A DNA stretch of 64,000 bases from Mycteria americana (taxonomy: Eukaryota; Chordata; Aves; Ciconiiformes; Ciconiidae): the NCBI RefSeq assembly GCF_035582795.1, contig NC_134366.1:33961661-34025660 (forward strand), written 5' to 3'. Shown piece after piece: positions 1 through 13,208 of this stretch; the first letter of the stretch is position 1; the number at the start of each line of letters is the position of its first letter. Both the position numbers and the translations under genes were made by a program. A model generated the notes under the pieces. It saw nothing but the letters and a program-made list of their open reading frames with translations, was not told the DNA's origin and ran no database searches.

Positions 1-3000
1 TTCAGAGCACACTTTAGATCATTTTTCCAATGAGCTCCTTAACTAAATAATCACTATTCTCTTCTTAACAGGATTAAAAGATATGTAGTAACTCACATGA
101 ATTACAAGAGAATTAGTTGAAGTAGTCACTTGAAGAGATCCAGTGTGGAATAGGCAGAAGTAATTTGGATGCCAAGATCAATTTCCTTATTATTGTAAGG
201 GAGATGGTGCTTCTGAAACTAATGACACTGAAATGAAAGATTGTCAAGATCATACTGCCAAATAGTTTTAATAAATTAGTTGGAAGGGGTGAGGGATGGT
301 CACTTATGGCAGATGTGCCAAAACAAGTAACCTTCAGGTTTAGTGACATATGAAAAGTGTTTCCACACAACATTTAGGTATGTGTTTTGGATTCCCCTTT
401 TGATATAATCGGCTACATCTCTCAGGGCTGACGTGTTTTGTTTGTGCCTGGCCAGTAATAGTGCTCATGAGGGGGACCTGGGCAGTTGGGGGAGGGAGAG
501 TGTTTGTTTTACAGTGTAGGCATGGAGATATTTATTCTGCAGTGGCAAACACATTGACACATCAACCACTGTGCTGCATGTTCCCAGTCGAGAACTATTT
601 CAAGAATAAGAGCAGACTTAGTCTGGTCAGCCACTTCCATTTTGTGTACTAGAGGAAAGAAACAAAACCTTTCAAAGCAGTTAGTCTTCATTTCACTTAT
701 CATGGCAAGAAGCGAATGATTTAAACAGGTAAGCAGAAAAGTTTGACTAATTGCTTTTCTTAGTTTGATGACGGATTTGAAGGAAACAAAACAGCACAGT
801 GTGGTTAGAAATAAAAATACTGTTCTGGCTGAAAGAAAAAAAAATGGTTTTAAGAAGAAGGTGTCACAGACTGAAAGGAAAGTTTGATTCAGGGAGAGAG
901 TACTTCCTTCAAAGCATCTGTAGTAAGACCCTCAGAAACAAAAACTAGATTTAAGGAGAATGATTAATACTTTCCCCTAGTAGCTCAACAAGTAAAATAA
1001 TGCCCACCCCTATAAGGATTTCAGTTCCATTTATTAAGGAGTTTTAAATCTACATCACCTACTCCCTTAATAACTGTCTGAACAACCAAGCTGTAGACTG
1101 GTATTGGAGAGGGTACCCTCAATCCCTCATTGCTTTTCCTCACTTCATGTTAAAACACAAGGTAGTAATTGGAAATAATCACAGATCAGAAATCTGCTTT
1201 CCTATCTCCCAAGACAATAGACCTAATTATTAGGCTGGAAAGTCATTTTTTCTGTGCTTCAAAAAATATTTAGATAACTTGCATAAAGCAAAACACCACT
1301 GATAGAAGAGGGCAGCCTGTATCAGGAAACATTAGAGAAGATCACTAGAGCACTCTTCCAAGTGCAGATTATCCATTTCATGTGTACAATGCTGTTAAAA
1401 CCCTTTAGAGTTGAAAAGTGCTTAGGATCTAAACCTCCCACTTTCTGAAAAAGTCCTCTGACTTGTGGCTATTATTCAAAACACTGTTCAACCCTCTTCT
1501 CCCAAACACACACCCACCAGCATGTTAAGATGAATCCTACACGATTACTATGTATTAGGAACCCTAGAAATCACATGCCTAGAAACAAAACTTTCCAAGA
1601 ACTAAGGCAAGGGGAAGTCTAATTTCTTGACCCCAAACATCATTAAGCAGAAGGCAGGCTACTGAGAGGAGATTAGTGAAACCTGACAAGCTTCTGGTGC
1701 ACACCCAGTATCATCTCAAGTGACCGAGAATGCCTTTTTGCCAGTCATCACTAGGAGCTGTTGCATCAGGTACGCTCCCAGGGGTTGGATCAGATTTCTA
1801 GCTCTCCATCCTCTACACGTGTACCAAAATTGCAACTTAGCTACTATCGCAAATCTTGCCTGCAATGCATTTATCTAAAGCTTTGCAGTTATCAAAGCAA
1901 ATTACCAAATCTGCATGCATGGATGTGTTGAGAAAGACTCAGTAAAACCAGTCAATATTCTCCCAGGCTTCTGCTGGATTTCCACATGCCAGCTGTCCAC
2001 TGGAGCTCCACCTTATGCTGAGTCTCTCCACTGCTGAGGCCAAGTGCAGTGGTTGGTGGTCTTCTCTTCCTCCAACAACTACATTATTAACACCAGCTCA
2101 GGAGCTGTGCTTTACACTGTCCATTTCCATTTTATAGGTATTACTGTCAGTCCCTAGCTGCCTGGTGAATTACCTTCCTTCCTTAGCAGCTGCATGCTAG
2201 ATGCTGCTGCTAAGAATCTCAGTTTTTCAAAAAAGAGGAGTAAAAGGATGCTCTTAAGTATATTTTGAGGTTCCAATCACCTCCTCAGTAACAGAGCAGC
2301 AGTATGATTAAGGACAGGAGAGATGATAGGGGAGGGAAGGGAGTGGAGACCTCCAATGATGGAGAGATACAAAGAGCAAAAGAAAAAAAAATCTGTTTAG
2401 AAAATGCTTTTCTTGGGAAAAAAAATACATTATGAAACTATTTATTTTTATTGCCTTTAAAAGCTATGTGTTTTTCTTTCTTGTTTTTTCTTTTGTAAAT
2501 AAAAAGCACTATCAAAAGGTATTATAGTTTTTCTGTTGATACAGAAAAAAATTCTTAGCTCCACTGAAGTGAATGGCAAAACTGTTTATGACCATTTCAG
2601 TACAGGAATGTCACCCATGCATTTACAGAGGGTACAAGCAGAACATTTCCAACCTGATCAGGCCACTAGAACTTGAAAAGTTATAACCAAAGGGGAGGGG
2701 GCAAAATACAACAGATTGAAAACGTTTAATTACGAGATCCTGATGGCTTGTGGAAGCTTTCCTTCTATTCAAAATGTAATATGCTGTAAATCTGAAGCTG
2801 ACATGGATAGAGTAATAATGATTAGAAGAAAATATAGAGCAAATGCCCTTCTCATTTCATTCTCATTTATGTATTGTTATATGAGTCAGATGGCTCTCAA
2901 ACAAATTAGGCAGTGGGAGAGATTTAAGAGAAGAAGAAACTCATCTGAGTAGCAGCACTTTTCCAGAATAAAAAGGAAAATGCATTTTGTTTACAAAAAC

Positions 3001-5420
3001 TCTGCTGCTTCAAAGTGGCAGAATATGTCTGGGAGAAAAAACGTCTATGGTGAATATAGTTAAGAGATTGAAGCTTTGCAATTGAAAAAGCCTCCCTGCT
3101 AAATGAATAAGACATATAGGAGATCTCTTTCCTCCGCTGGTAATGGGCACAGACAGTGATGCAGTGTCAGAGCTGCCCCTCTCCCAATGCCAGTGACAGC
3201 AGCGATGCTGTTGATGAAAATGAGATTTCCCTGGGTGCACATAGTGTCCGAAAACCAAATAGGAAGGGACAGTGTCAATGAGTTTTTTAATAATCATAGG
3301 AATGCTGAGGAGATTGTCAGGGAAATGAGGGTTGTGGGGAGACAGACTGCATTGAAGGCTGAAGGACATGTCTTGAATTTCTGGAGTCAAGGGCAAACTT
3401 CTCCTGGCATCTGCAGGGCCAGGAGCTCACCCTCAACATGTAAAACAGTGAATGCAAAACTTAGTAAAGGGAGCAAATTGTTTCCATATCAGAAAGAATT
3501 CTGTCAAGGAATCACTACCACTGATAAACCTACTATGATGATTTAAAAGCAAATCTTCTCATTGCCTACTAATGGTGATGTAAATGACGCTTAAAATGAC
3601 CATGAGAAAGAAGCTTCTGAAATTATGGGATACTTGATATGGCAGCATGTTCACTTGTGACAGGAGTCACAAGACTTTTCCCTAAGCTGAATAATTTGAA
3701 ATAAACTTCAGAGCACAACAGAGGTATGTCAGTTCTGGTACATCAAGGGAGTTACTGTGGAAAACCTCCCTATGCACCCAGGGACCAATATGGGTGAGAG
3801 TCTTCCTATGATCTAACATAACTGAATAACATATCTGTAGCCAGCCTTGGTCAGAATACACACATTAATCATCCGATTTTACCTAGTAACAAATAAGATT
3901 TGTAAGATGGCAGTTAGGAACACCAACAACCCAGAAGAGAATTAGCCTGGATGAAAAGCTTACATCCCGGTTTCCAAAAGCTAAAATCTACCCCAGCTTC
4001 TTCCCTCTCTGCTCGTTTTCCTCTGCTGAAAAGTGACAGTGATTGATGTCTTCTCCCACCCAAAGTATGCTGTGGTTATTGCTCCTTATGGTTAGAATTA
4101 AGCTAACAGCCTAGCTCAAACGCTCATCCATTTAGATGAAGTATTTATTAGCCATGAATCCCTCTGTTCTTACACCACCTCAAAGTTCTTGTGTACGTCA
4201 CTGAGGAACACAAAGGGAAGGACTCTGGCGTTCGGTTGGAGGCTCCAGCACCAAACCCTCTAATAAGGCGAGCAAGCAGGGAACGGCTCTGAAGGCCCAG
4301 ATGTTTAAACCATATGAAGCTGCAGAAGAAAATAAAGAGCAGCTGAATTACAAAGGAGGGAAGGATACAATGTTTGTCTATGGTTAAACTACTGTAAACT
4401 TTGAAATCTGTATTATGGAATCCATTAGAAAACCCATAACTTTGATTTAAAAGTAATAGTCGTAAGATTCTTACTTCACCATTATTTATGGTATAATGAG
4501 AAGGTACGTTACTAGAATCCCACAAACTAAATAGATGGATTTCATTAAAACTGTCCTGATGAAGAGTAAAATTGAAGGAAAAAGGAAATAACAGTTTTTA
4601 TTTGATGCCAATTTATTTTCATAGAGCACTTTGCACAGCAGAAACCTAGGAAGATGAAAAGACGGGGAAAACTTTTCCCTTTCTTCCGTAGCATAGTGGA
4701 GCTTTTTAATGGTATTTGAAGGGCGGAAATGACCTACTTCCAGTTGCTTCTATATTAAGAATCTGGCTACATATCCAAGACTTGCCTGAAGAATCAAAGC
4801 AATGTACAAATTCAGATCAGGATTGATTTGTCAACACATCGGTTAAATAGAAGAAAATCTGTTGCTAAAGAATGTGCTGTAAAAATGAATACTTGAAAGT
4901 CTGCCCTGCTAGGGTCCTTCAGGGACATACCTCAGATGCTCGCCTTGCCTCCCTCCCTGCTCCTTCCTTTCCAGCTCAAATGGCCACTTCCCCCTTACTA
5001 GTTCTGTTCTGCCACTTTCCTGCACCCTAGATCATGTTTCTGGCATGCTCAGTTGGCTTCCCCAAGCATGCTAGTGCTTTTCCACTTCCAGCTCACACTC
5101 CCCATCTGCCAAGGCAAAGAACCAGCGCTGGGTGCAGCCTTCCAGGTGAGTGCTCAGCCAGCCTCAGGTCAGAGGTGCTAAAGCTCTTCTGGCTTCACTG
5201 GAAACAACTCTTCTGTTTTATTCTAGGCCATACTTACATTTTTCAATGACAGATTATATCAGCAGCTCATTAGTAACCACCATAACTCAAGTTTTCTTCT
5301 CTTCACTTGTTGCCTACCAATGCAATTCTGGCTTATTGTTCCTAGGGGTGAGCCTTTGCATTTCATTTTAATATGTATATGCCCTTCAGATGGTGGAGCC
5401 CTCATGCTTGTCCACCCTTA
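1..5420. other. Intergenic, nothing recognised
   Basis: AT-rich sequence with many stops in all frames. The longest frames (119-128 codons near 3.0-3.5 and 4.1-4.5 kb) show no known domain. No clear repeat, apart from a doubtful CR1-tail-like patch near 1745-1805. Confidence 0.6.
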
Positions 5421-6065
5421 TCATAGAATCATAGAAAGCTTTGGATTGGAAGGGACCTTCACAGGTCATCTAGTCCAAGCCCCCTGCAAGAGCAGGAACA
5501 TCTTTAACTAGATCAGGTTGCTCAGAGCTCCATCCAACCTGACCTTGAATGTTTCCAGGGATGGGGCCCCCACTACCTCTCTGGGCAACTTGTTCCAGTG
5601 CCTCACCACCCTCATTGTAAAAAATTTATTTCTTAAATCCAGTCTAAATCTGCCCTCCCTTAGTTTAAAACCATTGCTCCTTGTCCTGTCACAACAGGCC
5701 TTGCTAAAACGTCTGTCCCCGTCTTTCCTATAGGCCCCCTTTAAGTACTAGAAGGCTGCTATAAGGTCTCCCCGCAGCCTGCTCTTCTCCAGGCTGAACA
5801 ACCCCAACTCTCTCAGCCTGTCCTCATAGGAGAGGTGCTCCAGCCCTCGGATCATTCTCGTGGCCCTCCTCTGGACCCACTCCAACAGCTCCATGTCCTT
5901 CTTGTGCTGAGGGCTCCAGACCTGGAGGCAGTACTCCAGGTGGGGTCTCACCAGAGTAGAGGGGCAGAATCACCTCTCTCGACCTGCTGGCCACGCTTCT
6001 TTTGACGCAGCCCAGGATACGGTTGGCCTTCTGGGCTGCGAGCGCACATTGTTGGCTCAATGTCA
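5421..6065 (-). mobile_element. CR1 LINE, 5'-truncated copy
   Basis: The plus strand begins TCATAGAATCATAGAA, the reverse complement of the CR1 3' terminal octamer repeat. Minus-strand translation gives the CR1 ORF2 C-terminus: QCALAAQKANRILGCVKRSV then [13 protein letters not shown], and, in another frame after a frameshift, [20 protein letters not shown] and [20 protein letters not shown]. The CR1 match fades near 6065, where the LSQQCALAAQ segment begins; beyond this I see no CR1 sequence. The body (CCCTGCAAGAGCAGGAACAT) differs from the copies at 26.8 and 57.1 kb, so it is a different CR1 subfamily. At least one frameshift makes it dead. There is no clear target duplication, which is usual for CR1. 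Confidence 0.93.
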
Positions 6066-9000
6066 CCCTTGCAGCTCTGTTCTTACCCACATCAGCAGCA
6101 TTTCCCAAATCTGTGTCACCCACTCATTTCGTAAGGGCCTCTGGTGCATTGTGCTGAGACCTACAGCCCAGTGGAAGCTGAAATCTGGAGACAAACCACA
6201 TCTCACGGAATACCTGGAAAAATAAATATTTTTGTTTGCAGCTTTTCATTATGAAGTTGCATCCACAGGTGCGCACATGTGCTTCTCAGATGTACCCCTG
6301 TGTGCACACAGAATATGAGCATTAAAAGAGTAGGCTTTAAAACTGCTCAGTCATTTTGGTAATTTCACACTCTCGGCTATTAAACTAATGGCCTGAGCAG
6401 CTGAATTTTCTTTAGGGTGACATGTTCTCAGACAGATTGTAAATTCAAATTATGAAGAAACTTTGATGCTCCCATTTCTTGTTCCTATTCTAATGTTTTA
6501 AACTGTTGATGTTGATTTATTAGGAGTTAAATAATCATTGCAAGAAAATAAGAGCCATGAAGTCCTTTTCACTCGTTTATTTTTAAATCTACAGACTTTT
6601 TGACCATCACTGCCTTACAGTGACACCTCCTGGAAAAAGCTAGGAGAGGGGAAAAGCTGCTCCATAGAGGAACATGTGTGGGACGAGCATGAATCAGCAC
6701 AGATCAGCTTTGGAGCACTCATTCCTGGCAGACTTCTGATGTTAAAATACCTACACAGTATTGTTATAGCCATACTATGGCTGCAGCTCTCTTTAAGAGA
6801 ATGAATCTATTGCTAAGTAATTAATCTGGTCTTTTTTTTTTTTTATTCCATAAAAGAGTACTCAAGTGTAGGATGGCAGTAGTACCACACTCTGTTTAGC
6901 ATTTCACAGAGGTAAAAAAAAAACAGAATAATGTATTTTTGCTGGATAAAACTATCTTCTGTTTCAAATCCTCTCTAAAAATATTGCTGTATTTTGAGAG
7001 AGCCGCTTCTGTTAATACTAAAAGTCTTTAAGGGAGAATAGTAGTTGAAGTACAGACTTCTAGCTTAGGCAGGTGAAATGGGGAAAAAAAACCTCAAAAC
7101 CATTAGAGGAGAATAGCAGAAGATGTGAAAATACATTTTCCATTTGTAGACAGCAGTTCAGCTGCTGACAATCCACTGTCGTGGCACAGCTCCCAGTTTC
7201 ATCCGTTGCTCCCTCAGTGTTTAACTCAGAAGGGAGTTACGCCAGCATCAACGGTAGTTTCTGAGGCCGCTCGCAATACACTGTCGCAAAAGTGGCTCTG
7301 TTGTGTCTCACTAGACTTACAAACAAGAAGGCCTTTGAGGCTGGTTGCCATTTAAGCAAATACAAGTTTTACAAGTAACCTCTGGGATCTGGGGATGGCC
7401 ATGTTTGGTTCATTAGCAGCGCTACGCTGAAGAATAGCTTGTGCAGGAATGGCGTAGGAGTAGAGACAGTTTATTATAAAAAGCTGAAATCTAACTGAAA
7501 GCAGAGCCCTAGGCCCCCACAAAGAGTACGGCAGGGTGATTTTCCAAACTCTCAGCTATGGACGTCACGAGTAGGAACTCCAAAATGTCTCAACATCCTT
7601 ACTCACATTGTCACTGATGACCCAAGTGCCATGAGTTTCCATCCATTTGTATAACAATACTAGCTGTAAATTTCCAGCTCATTAGTTAGTATACGTAAGC
7701 ATGAAATCATCACAGCCATACTGATTTAAACCAGATGAGGGTCTGACCTTTAGTTTGGACACAGGATCATGTGGGAGAGGAAATTGTATTATATGGGAAA
7801 GAGCCCATTACAACTATCAAAACAAAGCATTAGTCAGGTGAGCTTTGCTGTACTCGTAGGGGACTGAAACTTATGCCCAAACCCGCCAGGCTGGCTGGCA
7901 CTGACTTAGCCCGGAGCACAACACGCTGAGTGCTGGTCCTGCCAAGCCCTCGCCCCTGAGAGATGGGGCAAGCTGGCACCACAGTGTGGCAAACCCTGGC
8001 CTGATCTGCCACCTGTGCAGATAGGGTGTGCCCCGATGTACCTGATGTGGGGACATCCCAGATTTCCCATCTCCAGAGCAGTTCAGGCTGCACAATTGGC
8101 CTGTCTGGTCCCAATGTGGAACCAGCAGATGGCCAAAACCTGCATTCAGTCTCAAGAAACTGAAAATCATCTCAGTGCTGCCAGCAAGAAAAGACTTCAG
8201 ACTTCAAGAGTCTGCTAAATTCACAACAGAGATTTTCTTCCCAATGACAATCAGCCCAATTATTCATTTATTTCCAAAGGTTTCCATTATCTTCTGTGTT
8301 TTGGTTCCTTTTTCTGATTACGTCCAAAAGAGGACTCTACCAGTCCCAAAAATAAATTGTACTTACATCACAAAAAGGAGTTGAGGAGACTTTACTAGGC
8401 AGATACCCTTTCCAGAAGACAAGAGGAGAAAAATCCTTGGAGCAATAAAAATCTTCTCATATAATCAGGGTTGATCACAGATTTGGTCTAAACCCCATGA
8501 AATTTCCAGATTTGTGATTTCCATCCTTTAGAATTGATTTAGTTAGGTCCTCCAGCCTCACCCAGAAGGTAAGGTCCTCAGCAGCTGGGGGTTTCAGAAA
8601 TACCAGGTACTGTAGGCTTTGTGATAAAGCAAAGAGTAGGCAACCCTGATTTTATTTGTATATAAACCTAATCTCATTACATCTGTGTTGTTATTCCCAG
8701 GGCTGTGCCCTCTTGTACCAACCCACTACGAAGGAGGTTGCAAGGCTGAGTATAACAGGTGTATTATGGACTGTGTGAGACGGAAGGACACATAATATAT
8801 ACTCACTGGAACTCATGGGAGCAAAAAGGAAAAGAAGGAGAAGCAGCAGGAATGATCTGAGATTCGTGAGGAGAGACTAGCACAGTGATTTAAATGAAAG
8901 GGGCTTAGAGCTGGAAGGCAAGCAGATGGCTATCTTTTAGAATCAGATTTTCTTTTTTTTTAAATGGTAATCAGATTTGTCAATAAGCTCAGACCATTTT

Positions 9001-11248
9001 TTGAAGACTTGCAATAGCTGCCCTTGCTGAGACTCTAGAAACACCACTGCAGTAGAAGAGTAGAGAAACTGAAAGAAGAAAAGGCTTTTACAAAGAACAG
9101 GTTCAGACAGTGACTATGAGGTTTGCTTTATCTCTCGAGACCTGCTGAACTTCAAGCAAACATTATTCAAGATACAAGGGATGCATGCAGTTTTCACTGA
9201 TAATTATGGGAATCACATGCCTATAACAAGAAGTTTATTTCAGCCTAGACATAAACCACTGGTCTTGAAACCATGACATTAGAGGGAAAGACAGGGAGAC
9301 CGAGACACAAAGAGAAAGAGAGAGAGCATATGTATTTGCAAAAGGACACAATATGTTGGCTGGTATTGCTTGGCAAAGGACAGGGAGCCTTCTGTACTGT
9401 ATATATAGTTATGATAAACTGCCCCTCATAAAATATTTAAATGCAAGTTCCTTTTCAATTCAAGAAGCAATCTTCAAAAAGGACCCTTTAACTGTAATAG
9501 TAACCCATATTAATTTACTACAACAATAACAGAAGTCAGTTTGCCAATTGGTGTTTTGCTTTTACTATAAAGCTTGAAATGGAAACTGTGGCCTTGATGA
9601 AAACTGTAAAATTCCAGTAAATGGGATTAGTTATCCTTTTGTGTGCCCCAGTTCCACATATCAAATAACAAGCAGTGACACCCTCAGCTACCAAGTGGAA
9701 GCAAACACTTCAAAAAGGGAAAAAAAGCCACAGACAGTATGAGTAACATTTGACATTTTCATGTCCAGAATTTCTGTAAATGTCTCTCTCCCAGAGAAGA
9801 AATATCTTCTAAAATATTTAGTTCATTGTGGTATTTCTCTTTGATAGAGTATTGTGAAATCCAGAGGGGGGAAACCCTTAATGAAAACATCTTAATATTT
9901 AATTAACGTTTTGCAACCTGGGACAGTTTAAGGCATTTCAAATAAAGATTAGTATAGCAGATGGCAAAGGGGAATAGATTTCAATCTAAAAGATTCCTGA
10001 CAGTTGTGGAGAACTTCGCTGTCTGCTCTCTCCCCATCCAATAGTGCCCTGAGGCTTTTAATTCCATCCTCAAGAGAAGAATTCCATCGAACAAGAAGCT
10101 ATTGATCACACGAATATTGTATGCCTAATCACTTTGGTTTTGAGGGAATATGAAAGCCTTTAGAAAGGATTAATATTTCCATCCCAGAGCTCAATGTCAC
10201 CAGTGGAAACCCTATATACTCACTTTCTGCATATGTTGGTCACACAGTATGTTGAGCCAAAGCCTAATGCATTCTGCTGCTTGTGCAATCCCAAGCAAGG
10301 CAACCGGATTGAAAAGTTTGCATATATAAGTTTCTGAGTTAATTTTCTGTTGTTATTGAGTAAAGCACCCAACTTTCATAAGATTTAGGCATACTGAATG
10401 GATGTTAAACAGATTTCCAGTGCAAACATGCTGCCAACTGCGTTGTATTTACAGGGTTTTATTATTCTGATCCATGGTTAAATTACAGGACAATAAAAAT
10501 ACATTTTAAAAATGTAGTTACAAATTTCAGCAATTGGCTCAAAATGAAATCAACTGTAGCAAACTCAAATCCTTGCAAGTGCTTAGCGCTTTTGTTATTC
10601 TAACTTCATGCCATGGATCAGAAATAAAAATCCCAACATAATATCTCAATAACATCAGTTAAATCCTCACAAATACTGGTAACTCCACAGCTTTGGAAAC
10701 ATCCTAAGTAATTTCTCTCCATCTTGCAAGAAATCCATGCTCCACAGCAATCCCACTCTTTAACCTGATGAGGGGTCTGCCTCCAGAAACTCTGCCCTGG
10801 ATGCCTTCCCTTGGCAGTGTTGGTAAAAAAGCCAGAATGGGAGACCGCCGACCTCCAGGATGCCCATGGCCCATTTTTAAGCGGACAACTGAAGTTCAGA
10901 GCGTGGTATCTCTTCTTCTGCAATGGTAGGATGTGGCCATAAAGGGATACTGTGACATCCCCGTCTTCCCACCCTGACCAACTGGCCCAATGGAGGAGTG
11001 TACAGGTGAGGAACGGACTAAAGCCCTCATAAAATCTACCTGCTCTGCTTCTCTTGGGCACCCACAGCCATGGCAGTAGGTTTACACCTCAAAATGCCTT
11101 GTTTTAGGTAATGGAGATGATCCTGTCTTTATAGCTGATACAGACATTAGTTACACCACATTCCTATCAGGAACGATGAAAACTTACTTTGCCTTTTGAG
11201 ATGAAAGGGAGAATCCATACTACGTAACCACGTAATTCTTTGCACATT
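6066..11248. other. Intergenic, nothing recognised
   Basis: Mostly AT-rich, with a GC-richer patch at about 7870-8110 in which overlapping frames of 94-99 codons stay open on the minus strand. There is a purine-rich run near 9285-9330. A 147-codon minus-strand frame at 10618-11061 has no recognisable domain (see findings). Confidence 0.6.
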
Positions 11249-11341
11249 TGTCCTGGTTTCAGCTGGGATAGAGTTAGTTTTCTTCCTAGTAGCTGGTATA
11301 GTGCTGTGTTTTGGATTTAGCATGAGAATAATATCGATAAC

Positions 11342-11421
11342 ACACTAGTTAGTTAGTTAGTGTGTTAGCAACACACTAACACAGTTACTGTTAGTTAGCA
11401 ACAACTTTTAGTTGTTGCTAA
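11342..11421. repeat. Two adjacent inverted repeats within LTR copy 1
   Basis: Arms 11356-11366 (GTTAGTGTGTT) and 11370-11380 (AACACACTAAC) form an 11-bp hairpin with a 3-nt loop. Arms 11395-11405 (TTAGCAACAAC) and 11411-11421 (GTTGTTGCTAA) form a second 11-bp hairpin with a 5-nt loop. A (TTAG)n run precedes them. LTR copy 2 has only the ordinary TTTTAGTTGTTGCT stretch here. Confidence 0.9.
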
Positions 11422-11714
11422 TTCATGTTTGCAGTGGTCAAGGACTTTTCAGCTTCCCATGCTCTGCTGGGTGCACAAGAAGCTGGGAGGGGGCACAGCC
11501 AGGACAGCTGACCCCAAGTGGCCAAAGGGCTATTCCATACCATATGGCGTCATGCTCAGCGTATAAGCTGGGGGGAGTTGGCCAGGGGGCAGCGATCGCT
11601 GCTGGGGGACTGGCTGGGCATCGGTCGGCGGGTGGTGAGCGGTTGCATCACTTGGTTTTTTTCTGGCTTTTGTTCCTCTCGCTCTCTTGCTGTTTTCCTT
11701 TTTATTACAATTTT

Positions 11715-11729
11715 GTTGTTGTTGTTGTT
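11715..11729. repeat. (GTT)5 run in LTR copy 1
   Basis: Five GTT units directly before the ATTAAA signal. Copy 2 has no such run. Confidence 0.85.
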
Positions 11730-11735
11730 CCAATT

Positions 11736-11741
11736 ATTAAA
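11736..11741 (+). terminator. LTR polyadenylation signal (copy 1)
   Basis: ATTAAA followed by CTCTTCTTATCTC, conserved with copy 2, just after a (GTT)5 run. Confidence 0.55.
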
Positions 11742-13194
11742 CTCTTCTTATCTCAACCCATGGGTTTTCTTACTTTTGCCCTTCTGATTCTCTCCCCCAT
11801 CCCTCTGGGGGGGAGGGTGAGCGAGCGGCTGCGTGGTGCTTAATTGCCAACTGAAGCTAAACCACGACAACATCGCATACAAGCATTTTGTGGACTTCAG
11901 GTGGAAATCCTCAGTATTTCACCATTTGGTTTTTGCAAGTTTATGTCATATATTTGATATCAGCTCTTTCTAAAGGAGCAGTAAGTTGAGTGAAGAAAAT
12001 TAGGTACCCTGCACTGCATTCAGTCACAGACCGTGCCAGGCAATGCCTGCGGATGAAAGGCAGCTGACACGGGCTGGCCAGGTAGTTTATACAACAGTAG
12101 GAAACGGCTGTGTTCTCCAGGCTCGCAGCAATTACAGCAGAGAGGGCAGAGAGAGCACACACATGCTGCACAAAGCCCAGCAAACCCAAGTGGGGCTGCA
12201 GGCAGAGCTGGCAACGATGCCAGCAGAAAATCCCAAACGCCCTCAAAATTCTCCTTTTAAGCTACAGCTGGCTGCCAACTGTTCAACAGCTGCAGAGAAG
12301 AGGAGGAGGAACAGGGAAACTTTATAATTTAACAGTATATAGCTTTGGTAGGAATAATTTCAGGGAGAAATGCAGGAAGGAAGAAAATACATGAAACATA
12401 GTGCCCTCCCCCCTTTAGAAGGAAAACGACATGGCCATTTACAAACACCAGGTTTCTGTACCAGCTGAAAGACCAGCAATGACAGAACAGCACAGACTAT
12501 ACTGTTTGTTAGATGGGACAAGGACTGGAGTTTAACTGCCCTACAAATATCCAAAGGAGACTCTTCAAAGTCTACAAAATACAAATGCACAAACTCCAGA
12601 AATTTTGACATTTAAAGAATGTCAGCAAAGGCATATGAACAGATGACTCAGGACACCTGAATCAGAGCATGATTACCAAATGAGACACAAGACCCATCGG
12701 TACACTGCTCTATGTTCATAGCATCCGCTGATGAGAAGATGTATCATCCATTAAGCTAAATTAAGATGCACAAAGGAAGAGTGGCTTCTGGGACGGAATT
12801 TCCAGTAAAGCCACACTGGCAAGAGTAGCACAGACCACGTAGTCTGACACAGAGCAGACCCACCGCAGAATAAAAATTAGTATCAGAGCTTCACAGTTCC
12901 CCAGGCTGCCTGCTAAAGGGAGGCCAATAGGTATGGCACAGAAGAGAAAACCCGGAGCAGCATGTTGCTGCTTTTCTAAACATACTGATATGCGAGATTT
13001 AAACTCATAGGCTGATGATTTCCCCATTATAACAGCGCTATTGCACTGTTTGCAGCCTAAGTTACTACTCAGCATGTTGGCTATGTCCCTAATCTGGTCC
13101 TTAATAGGAACATATTGATACACACTCCACCAGATGGAATGCATTAGACATTAAATATGAAAGTTGTTTTTGTTTTTAGAAGTCTATGTAACTT

Positions 13195-13208
13195 CACACA
13201 CACACACA
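13195..13208. repeat. Short (CA)n run
   Basis: Seven CA units in intergenic DNA. Confidence 0.8.

Larger units (their letters stand above)
11249..11869 (+). mobile_element. Solo LTR of an avian endogenous retrovirus (copy 1)
   Basis: 621 bp, beginning TGTCCTGGTTTCAGCTGGGA and ending TAAACCACGACA, the ends of an LTR family abundant in bird genomes. It is flanked by an imperfect 5-bp duplication (ACATT at 11244-11248, ACATC at 11870-11874), which favours an ERVL-type integration. The expected TATA position reads CGTATAAG (11561-11568), decayed compared with copy 2. ATTAAA is at 11736-11741, preceded by a (GTT)5 run. No gag, pol or env sequence adjoins it, so it is a solo LTR left by LTR-LTR recombination. 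It carries a hairpin-rich insertion at 11342-11421 that copy 2 lacks. The open frames inside it have no coding meaning. Confidence 0.9.

Noticed and set aside
1745..1805. CR1-tail-like patch (CAGGGGTTGGATCAGATTTC).
   Set aside because: The resemblance covers only about 20-40 bases with many mismatches and lacks the octamer tail. Not enough to call.
6612..6640. Weaker CTCF-like match (minus strand CCAGGAGGTGTCAC).
   Set aside because: Two mismatches at informative core positions. Much weaker than the site at 17708.
11412..11843. 143-codon plus-strand open frame.
   Set aside because: It lies wholly inside LTR copy 1 and translates LTR sequence. The parallel frames there are likewise artefacts.
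12020..12400. Several overlapping frames of 94-101 codons on both strands.
   Set aside because: Mutual overlap in a GC-richer patch explains them, and none shows a domain or codon pattern that stands out.
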